Shown: positions 1-7,800 of the stretch, one piece after another | Numbering within the stretch: the stretch's first letter is position 1 | How the letters are laid out: each line of letters begins with the position of its first letter | Assembly: GCA_937934355.1 (NCBI GenBank) | Contig: CALGZY010000277.1 | Coordinates: 1 to 13,296 of the forward strand | DNA length: 13,296 nucleotides | Direction: 5' to 3' | Source: an uncultured Collinsella sp. | GTDB lineage: Bacteria; Actinomycetota; Coriobacteriia; Coriobacteriales; Coriobacteriaceae | Made by a program: the position numbers and the translations under genes | The notes under the pieces: generated by a model | Told to the model about the DNA's origin: nothing | The model's input: only the letters and a program-made list of their open reading frames with translations | The model's database searches: none

Positions 1-35
1 TGCCGCTCTGGCGGGTTTGCAGCGTCGAGCCGTTA
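1..35 (-). repeat. Partial copy (copy A) of a structured repeat, cut by the left edge
   Basis: Positions 1-35 align without gaps to 4772-4806. The core TTTGCAGCGTCGASCCGTTA (16-35) has one mismatch in 20. Before it come TGCC (1-4), a 7-base segment GCTCTGG (5-11) and a 4-base spacer. In copy B the matching 7-base segment is CAAATGG, which forms one arm of a long stem. Copy A therefore appears to be the last third of the same element, with the rest beyond the window. It lies just downstream of the SIS gene on the minus strand, as copy B lies at the end of mfd. Function unknown. Confidence 0.6.
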
Positions 36-59
36 CGCGGTTTGGTAAAACCGCGCAAC
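32..59 (-). terminator. Hairpin at the 3' end of the SIS-domain gene
   Basis: GTTACGCGGTTT (32-43) and AAACCGCGCAAC (48-59) are inverted repeats of 12 bases with one mismatch, separated by a 4-base loop. The right arm touches the stop codon (59-61) of the minus-strand SIS gene. There is no clear T-tract after it on the minus strand, so it may be a weak or Rho-assisted terminator, or an RNA-stabilising 3' hairpin. Its left arm overlaps the last bases of the repeat at 1-35. Confidence 0.5.
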
Positions 60-1051
60 TAATACTCAAGCTTCCACATGTAGCGGCGCGTCATGTAGTC
101 CTTGTGAGTAACGGCAGAGAGTGCACGCATATACACGTTGTTGAGGATCGGGGCAAAGATCAGGTGGTTGAAGTACTCGCTCACGCTGTCCTTGATGTCG
201 TTGAGGCCGAGCTCCTTGGCGTCAAGCTGATAGACGCGCTCGCCACCGTACTGGTTGACGAAGCGGATGCCGCGCTCGTCGTTGCAGCGGCTGCGGCCGA
301 CGCTGATGAGCTGGAACAGCGAGGTACGCTTGTCCAGGATCTCGAAGGGACCGTGGAAGAAGTCGCAGGTGTTGATGGTGCAGGAGTCAATCTGCAGCAT
401 CTCCTGCACGTTGCAGATGCTAAAGACGTAGGCGGCACCAAAGAGCGGACCCTGAGCCATGACGTTGATGCAGGGCTTGTCGGCGTTCTGCTCGGCCCAC
501 TTGGCAGCAAGCGGACGGGTGTACTCGACGGCCTTGCGATAGATGGGGTCGACCAAGTCGAACGCGGCCATAGCGGTCTCGTACTCGGCATAGCCCTCGG
601 TCTGCTGCGTAAGCTCCATGGCGATCATGGTCACGACGGCGGAGTTGGTGCGGCCCATGCAGGACTCGTCGACGGCCAAGCTGTCGTACTGGATCTTGTA
701 GTCGCAGACCTCGGTGAGGCCGGACTCGTCAACATAGATGGCGATGGTGCTGGCGCCGTGGTCCTTGGCGACCTGGGCGGCGACGATGGTCTCCTTGGTG
801 CCGCGCATGGACACGACGACGGCCAGGGTGTTCTCGTTAACGTAGGCGGGGGTTGCGTGCACGAACTCGTTGCTGGTGTAGCTGGAGCTCACGACCTGCG
901 TGGCCTCGTGCTCCATAAAGTACTGGGCAGGATAGTTGCCGCCGTTGGATCCGCCGGCGCCAATCCACACGACGCGCTTGATGCCGCCCTTGTCTGCCTT
1001 GTCAGCCAAAACCTGGGAGACGACATCCTTAACCTGTTCCTGAGTAGTCAT
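59..1051 (-). CDS. FrlB-like SIS-domain sugar-phosphate deglycase/isomerase
   Basis: This 330-residue protein has two SIS (sugar isomerase) domains, roughly residues 22-150 and 190-315, and matches the length of the fructoselysine-6-phosphate deglycase (FrlB) family. Such cytosolic enzymes split 6-phospho-Amadori compounds into glucose-6-phosphate and the free amine. The C-terminal block CDFFHGPFEIL aligns with EFRHGPLEIV of E. coli FrlB. Glu217 and His233, 16 residues apart, align with the acid/base pair described for the related deglycase FraB. The end, RRYMWKLEY, also resembles the FrlB terminus. The ATG at 1051 has AGAAAGG about 8 bases upstream. The gene diverges from a GntR-type regulator that probably controls it. 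No FrlD-type kinase or transporter lies in the window, and a hairpin follows the stop, so it may be transcribed alone. The exact substrate is uncertain; other phosphosugar amines are possible. Confidence 0.82.
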   Translation of the reverse strand: MTTQEQVKDVVSQVLADKADKGGIKRVVWIGAGGSNGGNYPAQYFMEHEATQVVSSSYTSNEFVHATPAYVNENTLAVVVSMRGTKETIVAAQVAKDHGASTIAIYVDESGLTEVCDYKIQYDSLAVDESCMGRTNSAVVTMIAMELTQQTEGYAEYETAMAAFDLVDPIYRKAVEYTRPLAAKWAEQNADKPCINVMAQGPLFGAAYVFSICNVQEMLQIDSCTINTCDFFHGPFEILDKRTSLFQLISVGRSRCNDERGIRFVNQYGGERVYQLDAKELGLNDIKDSVSEYFNHLIFAPILNNVYMRALSAVTHKDYMTRRYMWKLEY

Positions 1052-1089
1052 CGTGCATCAGCCTTTCTTCTCGTTTGATGCTCTCGATG

Positions 1090-1145
1090 GCATACAAGTT
1101 ACATACATGTTTTGGTTATGTCGACTAGTTGTATGCTATATTTGA
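1090..1145. promoter_or_regulatory. Divergent control region: operator pair 1 and opposed promoters
   Basis: CATACAAGTTA (1091-1101) is followed directly by CATACATGTTT (1102-1112), a direct repeat with an 11-bp period. A further half-site lies inverted at 1125-1135. For the plus strand, TGCTATATT (1134-1142) is a good extended -10 element (TG 1134-1135, TATATT 1137-1142) with no clear -35, predicting a gntR transcript start near 1149. For the minus strand, a weak pair TCGACA (1119-1124) and TAACTT (1096-1101), 17 bp apart, could serve the SIS gene, and its -10 sits inside the operator. A repressor bound here would cover both promoters. The promoter calls are tentative; the repeats are directly visible. 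Confidence 0.55.
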
Positions 1146-1155
1146 CTTAGAAATT

Positions 1156-1203
1156 CTGCTGGTAAGGTTTTCGACTTCTCGTTACCAGCAGTTTTGTTGT
1201 TGT
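1156..1203 (+). terminator. Terminator-like hairpin in the gntR leader
   Basis: CTGCTGGTAA (1156-1165) and TTACCAGCAG (1182-1191) form a perfect 10-bp stem with a 16-base loop, followed by a T-rich run TTTTGTTGTTGT (1192-1203). If the extended -10 at 1137-1142 is used, the hairpin begins about 7 bases into the transcript and 65 bases before the gntR start codon. It could attenuate gntR, release a short RNA of about 50 bases, or insulate the divergent unit. The tail is poorer on the opposite strand, so plus is the likelier orientation. Confidence 0.5.
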
Positions 1204-1229
1204 ATTGAATACATGCTTGATTAGACTCG

Positions 1230-1251
1230 CATACAAGTTAGATACAGGTTG
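1230..1251. promoter_or_regulatory. Operator pair 2 beside the gntR start
   Basis: CATACAAGTTA (1230-1240) followed by GATACAGGTTG (1241-1251) repeats the tandem 11-bp arrangement of 1091-1112; 12 of the first 13 bases (1229-1241 against 1090-1102) are identical. It ends 5 bases before the gntR ATG and overlaps its weak Shine-Dalgarno AGG (1246-1248). Binding here would block transcript elongation into gntR, consistent with autoregulation. A looser half-site, AATACATGCTT, lies at 1208-1218. That the neighbouring GntR protein binds these sites is inference from position. Confidence 0.55.
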
Positions 1252-1256
1252 ATCAC

Positions 1257-1979
1257 ATGAACGCTTCGTCTAAAAAGAAACTGAGCCAATACGAGCGCTT
1301 GGCGGGCATGTTGCGTGACCGCATCGCCGCCGGTATCTACGCACGCGGAGACAAGCTGCCGTCCGAGATGGAACTCATGGACGAATCGGGGCTGTCGCGC
1401 AGCACCGTGCGCCACGCCCTTAAGGCACTCGTTGATGAGGGCCTGGTGCGCACCGAGCGCGGGCGCGGCGCCTTTGTGGCCGACACGCCCGCGCTCCACG
1501 AAAACAACCTGGTGTTTTCGAGCTATACCAAGCAGGTCGAAGGCCAGGGCATGAAGCCCACCACGCGCACGGTGGACTCGGGCTTTACCAAGGCGGGCGG
1601 CAGCATAGCTAAGTTCTTTGATGCCGCCGTGGGCAGCAAGCTCGTCAAACTTGTCCGCCTGCGTTATCTGGACGATGCGCCGCTGTGCCTGGAGACCACC
1701 TATCTGCCACCAAGCTTCGAGGCACTCATCGACCGCGATATCAACGGTTCGCTCTACGCCACGCTGCGCCAAGAATTCCATCGCGCGCCAGCACAGGGAC
1801 ATAAGACCTTTGAGGTGTGCTATGCCTCGCAAAACGAGGCGTTTTTGCTCAACGTTGAGCGTGGGCAGGCGCTGATCCTGATCACCGACTACGTCTACGA
1901 CACCGACGGCCGCCCGCTCCATGTCTCCAAGCGCATCCAACGTACCGACCGCGCCAAATACACCGAGCCCATCGGCTAA
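1257..1979 (+). CDS. GntR family (HutC subfamily) transcriptional regulator with UTRA domain
   Basis: The 240-residue protein has an N-terminal winged helix-turn-helix of the GntR type (about residues 10-76). It shows the family pattern GDKLPSEMEL, a recognition helix LSRSTVRHALKALVDEGL at 46-63 and a wing RTERGRGAFV at 65-74. A C-terminal UTRA ligand-binding domain follows (about 84-233). HutC-type regulators usually bind a small metabolite, often a phosphosugar, and release DNA. Divergent placement next to the FrlB-like gene suggests it senses that enzyme's substrate, as FrlR is thought to do, but the ligand cannot be read from sequence. The ATG at 1257 has only a weak AGG upstream. The leader contains a hairpin and repeated half-sites, so autoregulation is likely. 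The gene converges on the GNAT gene with 7 bp between stops and no visible terminator between them. Confidence 0.9.
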   Translation: MNASSKKKLSQYERLAGMLRDRIAAGIYARGDKLPSEMELMDESGLSRSTVRHALKALVDEGLVRTERGRGAFVADTPALHENNLVFSSYTKQVEGQGMKPTTRTVDSGFTKAGGSIAKFFDAAVGSKLVKLVRLRYLDDAPLCLETTYLPPSFEALIDRDINGSLYATLRQEFHRAPAQGHKTFEVCYASQNEAFLLNVERGQALILITDYVYDTDGRPLHVSKRIQRTDRAKYTEPIG

Positions 1980-1986
1980 CCTGTCC

Positions 1987-2577
1987 CTAAATGGTAGGTT
2001 TGGGGAGATCGGGGAACCAGGTTGGCTTGGGTTGGTTGGGCGTGCGCTCGGCTAAGACCAGCTCCATCCAGCACATGTCGTACCAGCGGCCGAACTTTTG
2101 GGCGCAGCGGTCAAAAGCGCCGACCAGGCGATATCCCATATGGGCATGGAAATCCTGGCTGTTGTGCGTTAGATACTCGTCGTCCTTGTCGTGCGGCACG
2201 GCGATGAGCGCGCACATGTTGGTGATGCCCATCGCAATCAGGCATTGCTTGAGCGCATCGTGCAGCTTGCGGCCCAGCCCGCCGTGGCGCACGTCGCGCG
2301 CCAGGTAGATCGACGTCTCGACCGACCAGTCATATGCCTCGCGGCTGTTGAGCGGACTCACATAGGCATAGCCTACCGGACGTCCGTCCAGCTCCATCAC
2401 CAGATACGGATAGCGCTTGAGTGTGCGCTCGATGCGCCCGGCGAACTCCTCAACGCTCGGCACCTCGTATTCGCAGGTAATCGCCGTCTGGCGCACATAC
2501 GGCTCATAGATGGCAAGCAACGCCGGCGCGTCTTCGGGCGTCGCCAGGCGAATCGTCGGCTCGGACATCTCGGTCAT
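1987..2577 (-). CDS. GNAT-family N-acetyltransferase, phosphinothricin acetyltransferase-like
   Basis: A 196-residue GNAT enzyme that should transfer acetyl from acetyl-CoA to an amine. The fold is visible as IRLATPEDAPALLAIY (9-24), the strand GRPVGYAYVSPL (65-76), VETSIYLARDVRHGGLGRKL (86-105) with the acetyl-CoA pyrophosphate loop RHGGLG, and HMGYRLVGAF near 146-155. Length and the VETSIYL/GLGRKLHDAL pattern resemble the PAT/MnaT group that acetylates phosphinothricin, methionine sulfone or related amino-acid analogues; the real substrate is unknown. Start choice: ATG at 2577 has GGGAGAAGG just upstream. The frame stays open to an ATG at 2628, but that start lies in the terminator hairpin of the preceding gene and has no good ribosome site. 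The tail after residue 178 is Pro/Lys-rich (PNQPKPTWFPDLPKPTI) and beyond the usual fold. Confidence 0.85.
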   Translation of the reverse strand: MTEMSEPTIRLATPEDAPALLAIYEPYVRQTAITCEYEVPSVEEFAGRIERTLKRYPYLVMELDGRPVGYAYVSPLNSREAYDWSVETSIYLARDVRHGGLGRKLHDALKQCLIAMGITNMCALIAVPHDKDDEYLTHNSQDFHAHMGYRLVGAFDRCAQKFGRWYDMCWMELVLAERTPNQPKPTWFPDLPKPTI

Positions 2578-2590
2578 ACAACCCTTCTCC

Positions 2591-2631
2591 CAAAAAGCAA
2601 AGACCGCCCTGCGCCAAACCCAGCGCAAGGC
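2591..2631 (-). terminator. Rho-independent terminator after the threonine aldolase gene
   Basis: Plus-strand arms GCCCTGCGC (2606-2614) and GCGCAAGGC (2623-2631) pair over 9 bases with one G-U in the minus-strand RNA, with an 8-base loop. A T-rich stretch follows on the minus strand (A-rich at 2591-2603 on plus, including AAAAA). It lies 23 bases beyond the aldolase stop and ends about 14 bases before the acetyltransferase start, so it may also moderate read-through into that gene. Confidence 0.6.
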
Positions 2632-2653
2632 GACCCCTCGTCATTACATCAGG

Positions 2654-3679
2654 CTACAGGACAGCCGCCAGCGCGTCGATATCCCCCTGCGTCGTAGCCC
2701 AGCTGGTGCAAAAGCGCACCACCGTGTGGGTCTCGTCGTACTTTTCCCAGTACTCGATCGAGGCATGCTCGCGAATGCGGGCCATGTCCTCGTTGGGCAG
2801 AATCACGAACTGCTGGTTTGTGGGCGTCTCCAAAAAGAACTGGTAACCGCGCTCGTGCAGCACACAGCGTAGCGCCTGGGCGGTATCGATCGCCTGTCGA
2901 CCAATCTCAAAATACAGGCCGTCGGTAAAGAGCGCCTCAAACTGGACGCCCGTCAGGCGGCCCTTGGCGAGCAGTGCGCCATGCTGCTTAATACGCGGAA
3001 TGGGGTGCGCCGGAGCGTGCATGCCGCAAAACACCACGGCCTCGCCGCAGAGCGCGCCACACTTGGTGCCGCCGATGTAGAACACGTCGCACAGCTGCGC
3101 CAGCTCGGGCAGGGTAATGTCGCACTCATCGGCCGCCAGCGCATAGGCCAGGCGGGCGCCATCCACAAACAGCGGAATCTCGCGCTTCTGGCACACCGCG
3201 TGAATCGCCGCGAGCTCGGCCTTGGAGTACAGCGTGCCGTACTCGGTCGATAGGCTCACGTACACGGCACCCGGGAACACCGTGTGCTCGTAGCTCTCGT
3301 TTTCGTAGAACACCTGGATATAGTTCTCGAGGTCCTCGGCGTGCATCTTGCCCTCGTAGCCGGGGATGGTGAGCACCTTGTGGCCGCCAAACTCGATGGC
3401 GCCCGCCTCGTGGCAGGCGACGTGGCCAGTCTCGGCAGCAACGACGCCCTCGTACGGCGCGAGCAGCATGTCGATCACCGTGGCGTTAGCCTGCGTGCCG
3501 CCCACCAGGAAAAACACGTCGGCGTCAGGCGCCTGGCAGGCCTCGCGAATAAGTTGCTTGGCACGCTCGGTATGTGCATCGGTACCGTAGCCGGGCTGCG
3601 GCTCCATATTGGTGTCGACGAGCGCCTGCAGCACCGCCGGGTGTGCGCCGTGGGAATAATCGTTGTTAAACGCGAGCAT
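2654..3679 (-). CDS. ltaE: Low-specificity L-threonine aldolase (beta-eliminating lyase family)
   Basis: A 341-residue PLP enzyme of the aspartate-aminotransferase fold, expected to split L-threonine and L-allo-threonine into glycine and acetaldehyde in the cytosol. Visible landmarks: NDYSHGAHPAVLQAL at the N-terminus, YGTDAHT at 31-37, VGGTQANATV (59-68) around the phosphate pocket, His90 in GHVACHEAGAIE, the cofactor-binding Asp173 in FVDGARLAYAL, and the Schiff-base Lys206 in YIGGTKCGAL. The length is usual for the family. ATG at 3679 has AGAGGA about 7 bases upstream. The gene follows the PAP2 gene after 45 bp without an evident terminator, so the two may share a transcript, and a hairpin terminator follows it. 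The symbol is by family resemblance; related enzymes act on beta-hydroxy amino acids such as phenylserine. Confidence 0.88.
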   Translation of the reverse strand: MLAFNNDYSHGAHPAVLQALVDTNMEPQPGYGTDAHTERAKQLIREACQAPDADVFFLVGGTQANATVIDMLLAPYEGVVAAETGHVACHEAGAIEFGGHKVLTIPGYEGKMHAEDLENYIQVFYENESYEHTVFPGAVYVSLSTEYGTLYSKAELAAIHAVCQKREIPLFVDGARLAYALAADECDITLPELAQLCDVFYIGGTKCGALCGEAVVFCGMHAPAHPIPRIKQHGALLAKGRLTGVQFEALFTDGLYFEIGRQAIDTAQALRCVLHERGYQFFLETPTNQQFVILPNEDMARIREHASIEYWEKYDETHTVVRFCTSWATTQGDIDALAAVL

Positions 3680-3724
3680 GGCAATCCTCTCTTACCGGGT
3701 ATCGGCCAGATGATTCAAACGGAG

Positions 3725-4588
3725 CTATTGTACGCCGTTGGGATAGGCAATACGCGCGGCAAGGCACTCAAGTGCCAGCACCAGGGCAAAGCCGCAGCTC
3801 ACGTCACTCAAAAAATGCGCCCCGATCACGATACGGCCAAAGGCGACGAGCGCCGCGACCACAGCCGCCGTCCAAAAGACCACACGACGGCGCGACGGCT
3901 TTTCCTTAAAGGCCGTCGCGGGAAGCCCAGCGAGCATGAGGCCGATCGCCGCATGCGCGGTGTGCCCGCTCGCGAACGACTTGAACCCGTCCTTGATCAC
4001 GCCGGCGGCGATATAGGTCCACTTGTCGGAATTGCCGATCACCCACCACGGCTGAAAATTGAGCCCCGGCGTGACCTCGATCACGCGCATGCGCGGGCGC
4101 GACCACAACGGCTTAACAATGACGTTGAGGATGATGGCCTGAGCGATCCACACGACAAGCACCATCAGCGCCCAGCGTGTGAGCTCGTCGGGCTCGGTCG
4201 TGCGCGTGAGACGATAGACGATAAGGTTGGCGGCGATCACCAGCACAAACGTCAGCACCAGCTGAACGGCAATGAGTTTGCCGCCAACCTTCAGGGACGA
4301 AACAATCTCGTAGCCGGCCAGGCCAACGTTGACAAGGATGCCGAGCACGGCGAGCCATTTGCTCCCTCTGGAATCGGGGCGCACCGCGCGCACGAGCATA
4401 ACGCCCGCGATGCTCGCCGTCAGTTCGAACGGTAGCTCGCCGGCGGCCTCGATAAAGCGGCCGTACATGCTGCCGACGTTGAACAGCGCGCTCGAGATCT
4501 GATAATCGAAGAAACTGCCCACGCCCAGACAAAGGCACAGGACAACCGCGATAATGGCGACATCTTTCTTATAGATGTATCCGAACAT
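3725..4588 (-). CDS. PAP2-superfamily membrane phosphatase
   Basis: A 287-residue integral membrane protein with about six or more hydrophobic segments (near 10-27, 53-70, 78-97, 105-125, 138-158, 211-223, 235-250 and 264-280). It carries the three PAP2 signatures: KPLWSRPR (159-166), FASGHT (205-210, with His209) and GRIVIGAHFLSD (251-262), where Arg252, His258 and Asp262 complete the acid-phosphatase centre. Members remove phosphate from lipids such as phosphatidic acid, PGP or undecaprenyl pyrophosphate at the membrane; the substrate is not determinable here. ATG at 4588 is chosen because AAAGGA lies 5-10 bases upstream. The frame stays open to 4627, but that would add an unlikely charged stretch. 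It lies downstream of mfd, separated by the structured element at 4699-4806. Confidence 0.87.
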   Translation of the reverse strand: MFGYIYKKDVAIIAVVLCLCLGVGSFFDYQISSALFNVGSMYGRFIEAAGELPFELTASIAGVMLVRAVRPDSRGSKWLAVLGILVNVGLAGYEIVSSLKVGGKLIAVQLVLTFVLVIAANLIVYRLTRTTEPDELTRWALMVLVVWIAQAIILNVIVKPLWSRPRMRVIEVTPGLNFQPWWVIGNSDKWTYIAAGVIKDGFKSFASGHTAHAAIGLMLAGLPATAFKEKPSRRRVVFWTAAVVAALVAFGRIVIGAHFLSDVSCGFALVLALECLAARIAYPNGVQ

Positions 4589-4698
4589 GCTTTCCTTTCG
4601 GTCGGGCGAAGGGCGGTCAACCTGCAATGTGGGTGAGACGAAGATGGCTTTGTCCCGTAAATACCCTTACAGGTTGAGCATAAGTAAGCGAAAACGTT
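4589..4698 (-). other. Leader region of the PAP2 gene
   Basis: About 110 bp upstream of the PAP2 start. It contains an imperfect dyad, CCCGTAAATACCCTTACAGG (4654-4673), and T/A-rich stretches near 4680-4695 that could hold a promoter. No pair of good -35/-10 hexamers stands out. If there is no promoter here, the gene is read through from mfd across the structured element. Confidence 0.3.
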
Positions 4699-4806
4699 CC
4701 ATTTGTGGCAAGGTGGCCCGAAGGAGGAGGGAAGCGTACTTGCGTACGCGACCGACGAGTGAGGGTCAGATTGCCCAAATGGGGCGTTTGCAGCGTCGAC
4801 CCGTTA
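4699..4806 (-). repeat. Structured repeat element (copy B) at the mfd 3' end
   Basis: CCATTTG-T-GGCAA (4699-4711) and TTGCC-CAAATGG (4771-4782) form a 12-bp stem with a single bulged base. Inside it, GCGTAC (4734-4739) and GTACGC (4744-4749) form a second hairpin, whose loop is GCAA, a GNRA tetraloop, when read on the minus strand. To the right is the 20-base core shared with 16-35, and its last three bases are the mfd stop codon (4804-4806). On the minus strand the element starts at the mfd stop and ends with AACGTTTTCG, so it would be transcribed as the mfd 3' untranslated region. Terminator, RNA-processing site or mobile-type intergenic repeat are all possible; I do not recognise a known family. 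Confidence 0.6.
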
Positions 4807-7800
4807 GTCGTCGTCGCTGGCACCCAGCTGCTGCAGCAGCATGAGCGCCGCCGCCACGGGACCGGTGCCGTCGTTGGCGTCGAGGCCACGACCCAGGCCG
4901 CTGCCCGCACCGGCGCCCGCCTTGTAGGGCACCGACAGCTTGCGGCTCTTGGGGAAGTTCACCGCGCCATAGCGGGTCTTAAGCTCAAATGCCACCTTCT
5001 TGAGCACGTCGACGCCCAAAAACGTGATGCGGCCGCCACTGAGCGTGACGCTCTCGAGCCCCAGACGCTCGCCGCGAATGCGGATGCGCGCGCGATTGAA
5101 CAGGTTGAGTCCCGCCAACGGCAGCTCGCCATGCGCGGCCTCGGTCTCTTCCTGCACCTCGTCGATGCTCTCCAGGTCCTCGGCCGCCGCGAGCTTACGG
5201 TACACGAGCACGCGCTGGTCCACCGCCGGCAGGTACTCCTCGGACAAGAAGTAGTCGGCCGGCAGGTTAATACCCACGCTCGCCGCCTCCACGCCGGCGT
5301 CGTCATCGCCGCGCGCCTCGGCCACGGCCTGGCCCAGCATCTGCGTAAACAGGTCAAAGCCCACGCTCGACAGGTTGCCGTGCTGCTCGGCTCCCATAAG
5401 CGAGCCGGCGCCGCGAATCTCCAGGTCGCGCATGGCGATGCGCATGCCGCTGCCCAGGTCTTGGAACTCGGAAAGCGCGGTCAGGCGTGCCGTCGCCTCC
5501 TCAGTGAGCGGCAGCTCGCCCGGGAACATAAAGTACGCGTAGGCCTGCGTGGCAGAGCGACCCACACGGCCCTTGAGCTGATAGAGCTGCGCCAGACCCA
5601 GGCGCTGCGAATCCTCGATGATGAGCGTGTTGGCGGTCGCGTTGTCGATGCCGCTCTCCACGATGGTCGTGGCGATGAGCACGTCGATCTTTTTGGTCGC
5701 GAACTCAATCATCACGTCCTCGACCTCGCGCGGGCTCATCTTGCCGTGCGCCACGCCCACGCGCGCCTCGGGCGCGGCCTCGTGCACGCGCGCCACGGCG
5801 TCGTCGATGGTCTTGACGCGGTTGGACACGTAGTACACCTGGCCGCCGCGACCCACCTCCAGGCGAATCGCCGCGCTCACCACGTCGGGGTCGTACTCCC
5901 CTACATGCACGATCACGGGACGGCGTCCGGTCGGCGGCGTAGTGATCAGACTCATGTCGCGCACGCCACTCGTGGCCATCTGCATGGTACGCGGAATGGG
6001 CGTCGCCGAGAGCGTGAGCACGTCAATCTGCTCACGCAGGTTCTTGAGCTGCTCCTTGTGCTGCACGCCAAAGCGCTGTTCCTCGTCAATGATCACCAGG
6101 CCCAGGTTCTTGGGGTTCACATCGGCCGAAAGCAGACGGTGCGTACCGATGAGCACGTCGATCGTGCCCTCGGCAAACGCCTTGAGCGCGCGCTTTTGCT
6201 GCGCCGGCGTGCGGAAGCGGCTGAGCACCTCGACCTCGAGGCCAAACGGGGCAAAGCGCTCAAAGAACGTCTCGTAGTGCTGCTGGGCCAGAATGGTCGT
6301 GGGGCAGAGCACCATGACTTGGCGGCCGGAGTCCACACACTTAAACGCCGCGCGCAGGGCAACCTCGGTCTTGCCAAAGCCCACGTCGCCGCACAGCAGG
6401 CGGTCCATGGGCTTGGGCGCCTCCATATCGGCCTTAATGTCGGCGATGGCCTCCAGCTGGTCGCGCGTCTCGTCGTAAGGAAAGCTCTCCTCCATCTCGA
6501 TCTGCTCGGGCGTGTCGGGCGGGCAGGCGATACCGGTAATCGACGAGCGGCGCGTATACAGATCGACCAGGTCAAACGCCAGCTTTTTGGCGTTTTTGCG
6601 CGCCTTGTTCGCGGCACGCGTCCAGTCGGCGGTATTGAGCCTGGTCAGGCGCGGCTTGTCACCGTCGGGACCGACGTATCGCGTGATGCGGTCGACCTGC
6701 TCGAGCGGCACGTAGAGCTTGTCGCCGTCGGCATATTCCAGCAAAAAGTAGTCGCGTTCCTTGCCGCCCACTTCCTGGCGCGCGATCTCGCTAAAGAGCG
6801 CGATGCCGTGGGTAGCGTGCACCACGTAGTCACCCGGCTTAAACGGGAACGTGATCTGCGTAACGTCCACCTTGCGGCGGCTGCGCGCGCGGTTGGCGTC
6901 CATGCGGGCGTTGAGGTCGGCGATTGAGAACACGGCCAGGTTGGCATCGGGCACCACCACGCCCTGCGGCAAGGCGGCATCGACAAAGGTCACGCGTCCG
7001 CGCGAGATGGTGGGCACGGCGGCACCGGCGGCAGCCTGGACCGCGCCCGCCTCGAGCGAGCGGGCGTTGAGTGCGTCGGCGCGGCGCTCGCGAATGGAAG
7101 CATGGGCCTCCTGGCGGGCAGCACGGTCGGCAGAATCTGCCGCTGCCACGCGTACGCGCTCGCCAATGACGCCGGCGTTTTCGGGCGCTGCCGTCAGCGA
7201 TTCCTCAAAGGTGATGCCCTCGTCGCCAAAGGTGAGCTCCATCGACTCGCGCGCGCCGCGATCGGGAATGGCAAACACGCAGGCGTAGCGCTTGCCTACG
7301 ACTTCCTGAATGCGCGTCATAAAGCGGTTGTCCGAGCCCGCGATGGCCGGCTGCTCAATCTTGAGCTCCGCCGTCACCGCGCCGCCGGCGCGAATCAGGC
7401 TCACATAGTTCAGGCGCTGCTGAGCACCAAAATCGAGCTGCTGGGCACGTACATACAGGCCATCCAGTCGGTCAATCCCCGCCTCGCCGGCACGCGCCTC
7501 GATATCCTCGTAGGCGCGCAGGCAGTCGTCGAACAGCGAGCGCGGCTCGGATAGAACCACGAGCGCCTTGCCGCCCACGTGTGCCAGTGGGCTTACGGTC
7601 TGGCCGTACATCACCGGCAAAAAGCGGTCGAGCTCGGGCGTGACGATGCGTGCATCCACCATCTCGAGCAGCGCCGCCAGCTTGCTATCGTCCTGGCTGG
7701 CGCGATAGAGCGCCACATGCATGTTGTGGACCGCATCGTCGGTAAGCGCCAGCTCACGGCAGGGGAAGATCTCGATACTGTCCTCGTTGCCAATGGTTTG

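Noticed and set aside
3284..4435. A 383-codon open frame on the plus strand opposite the aldolase and PAP2 genes
   Set aside because: It spans two well-supported minus-strand genes and their gap, and its translation looks like a composition artefact.
4699..4782. The structured element as a known riboswitch, T-box or CRISPR repeat
   Set aside because: I could not match it to a known riboswitch core or T-box sequence, and there is no spacer-repeat array. It sits after mfd with the stop codon at its edge, which fits a 3' element better.
4705..6927. A 740-codon open frame on the plus strand opposite mfd
   Set aside because: It is antisense to a clear Mfd protein. Its translation is His/Arg/Leu/Val-rich low-complexity sequence typical of high-GC shadow frames, with no motif.
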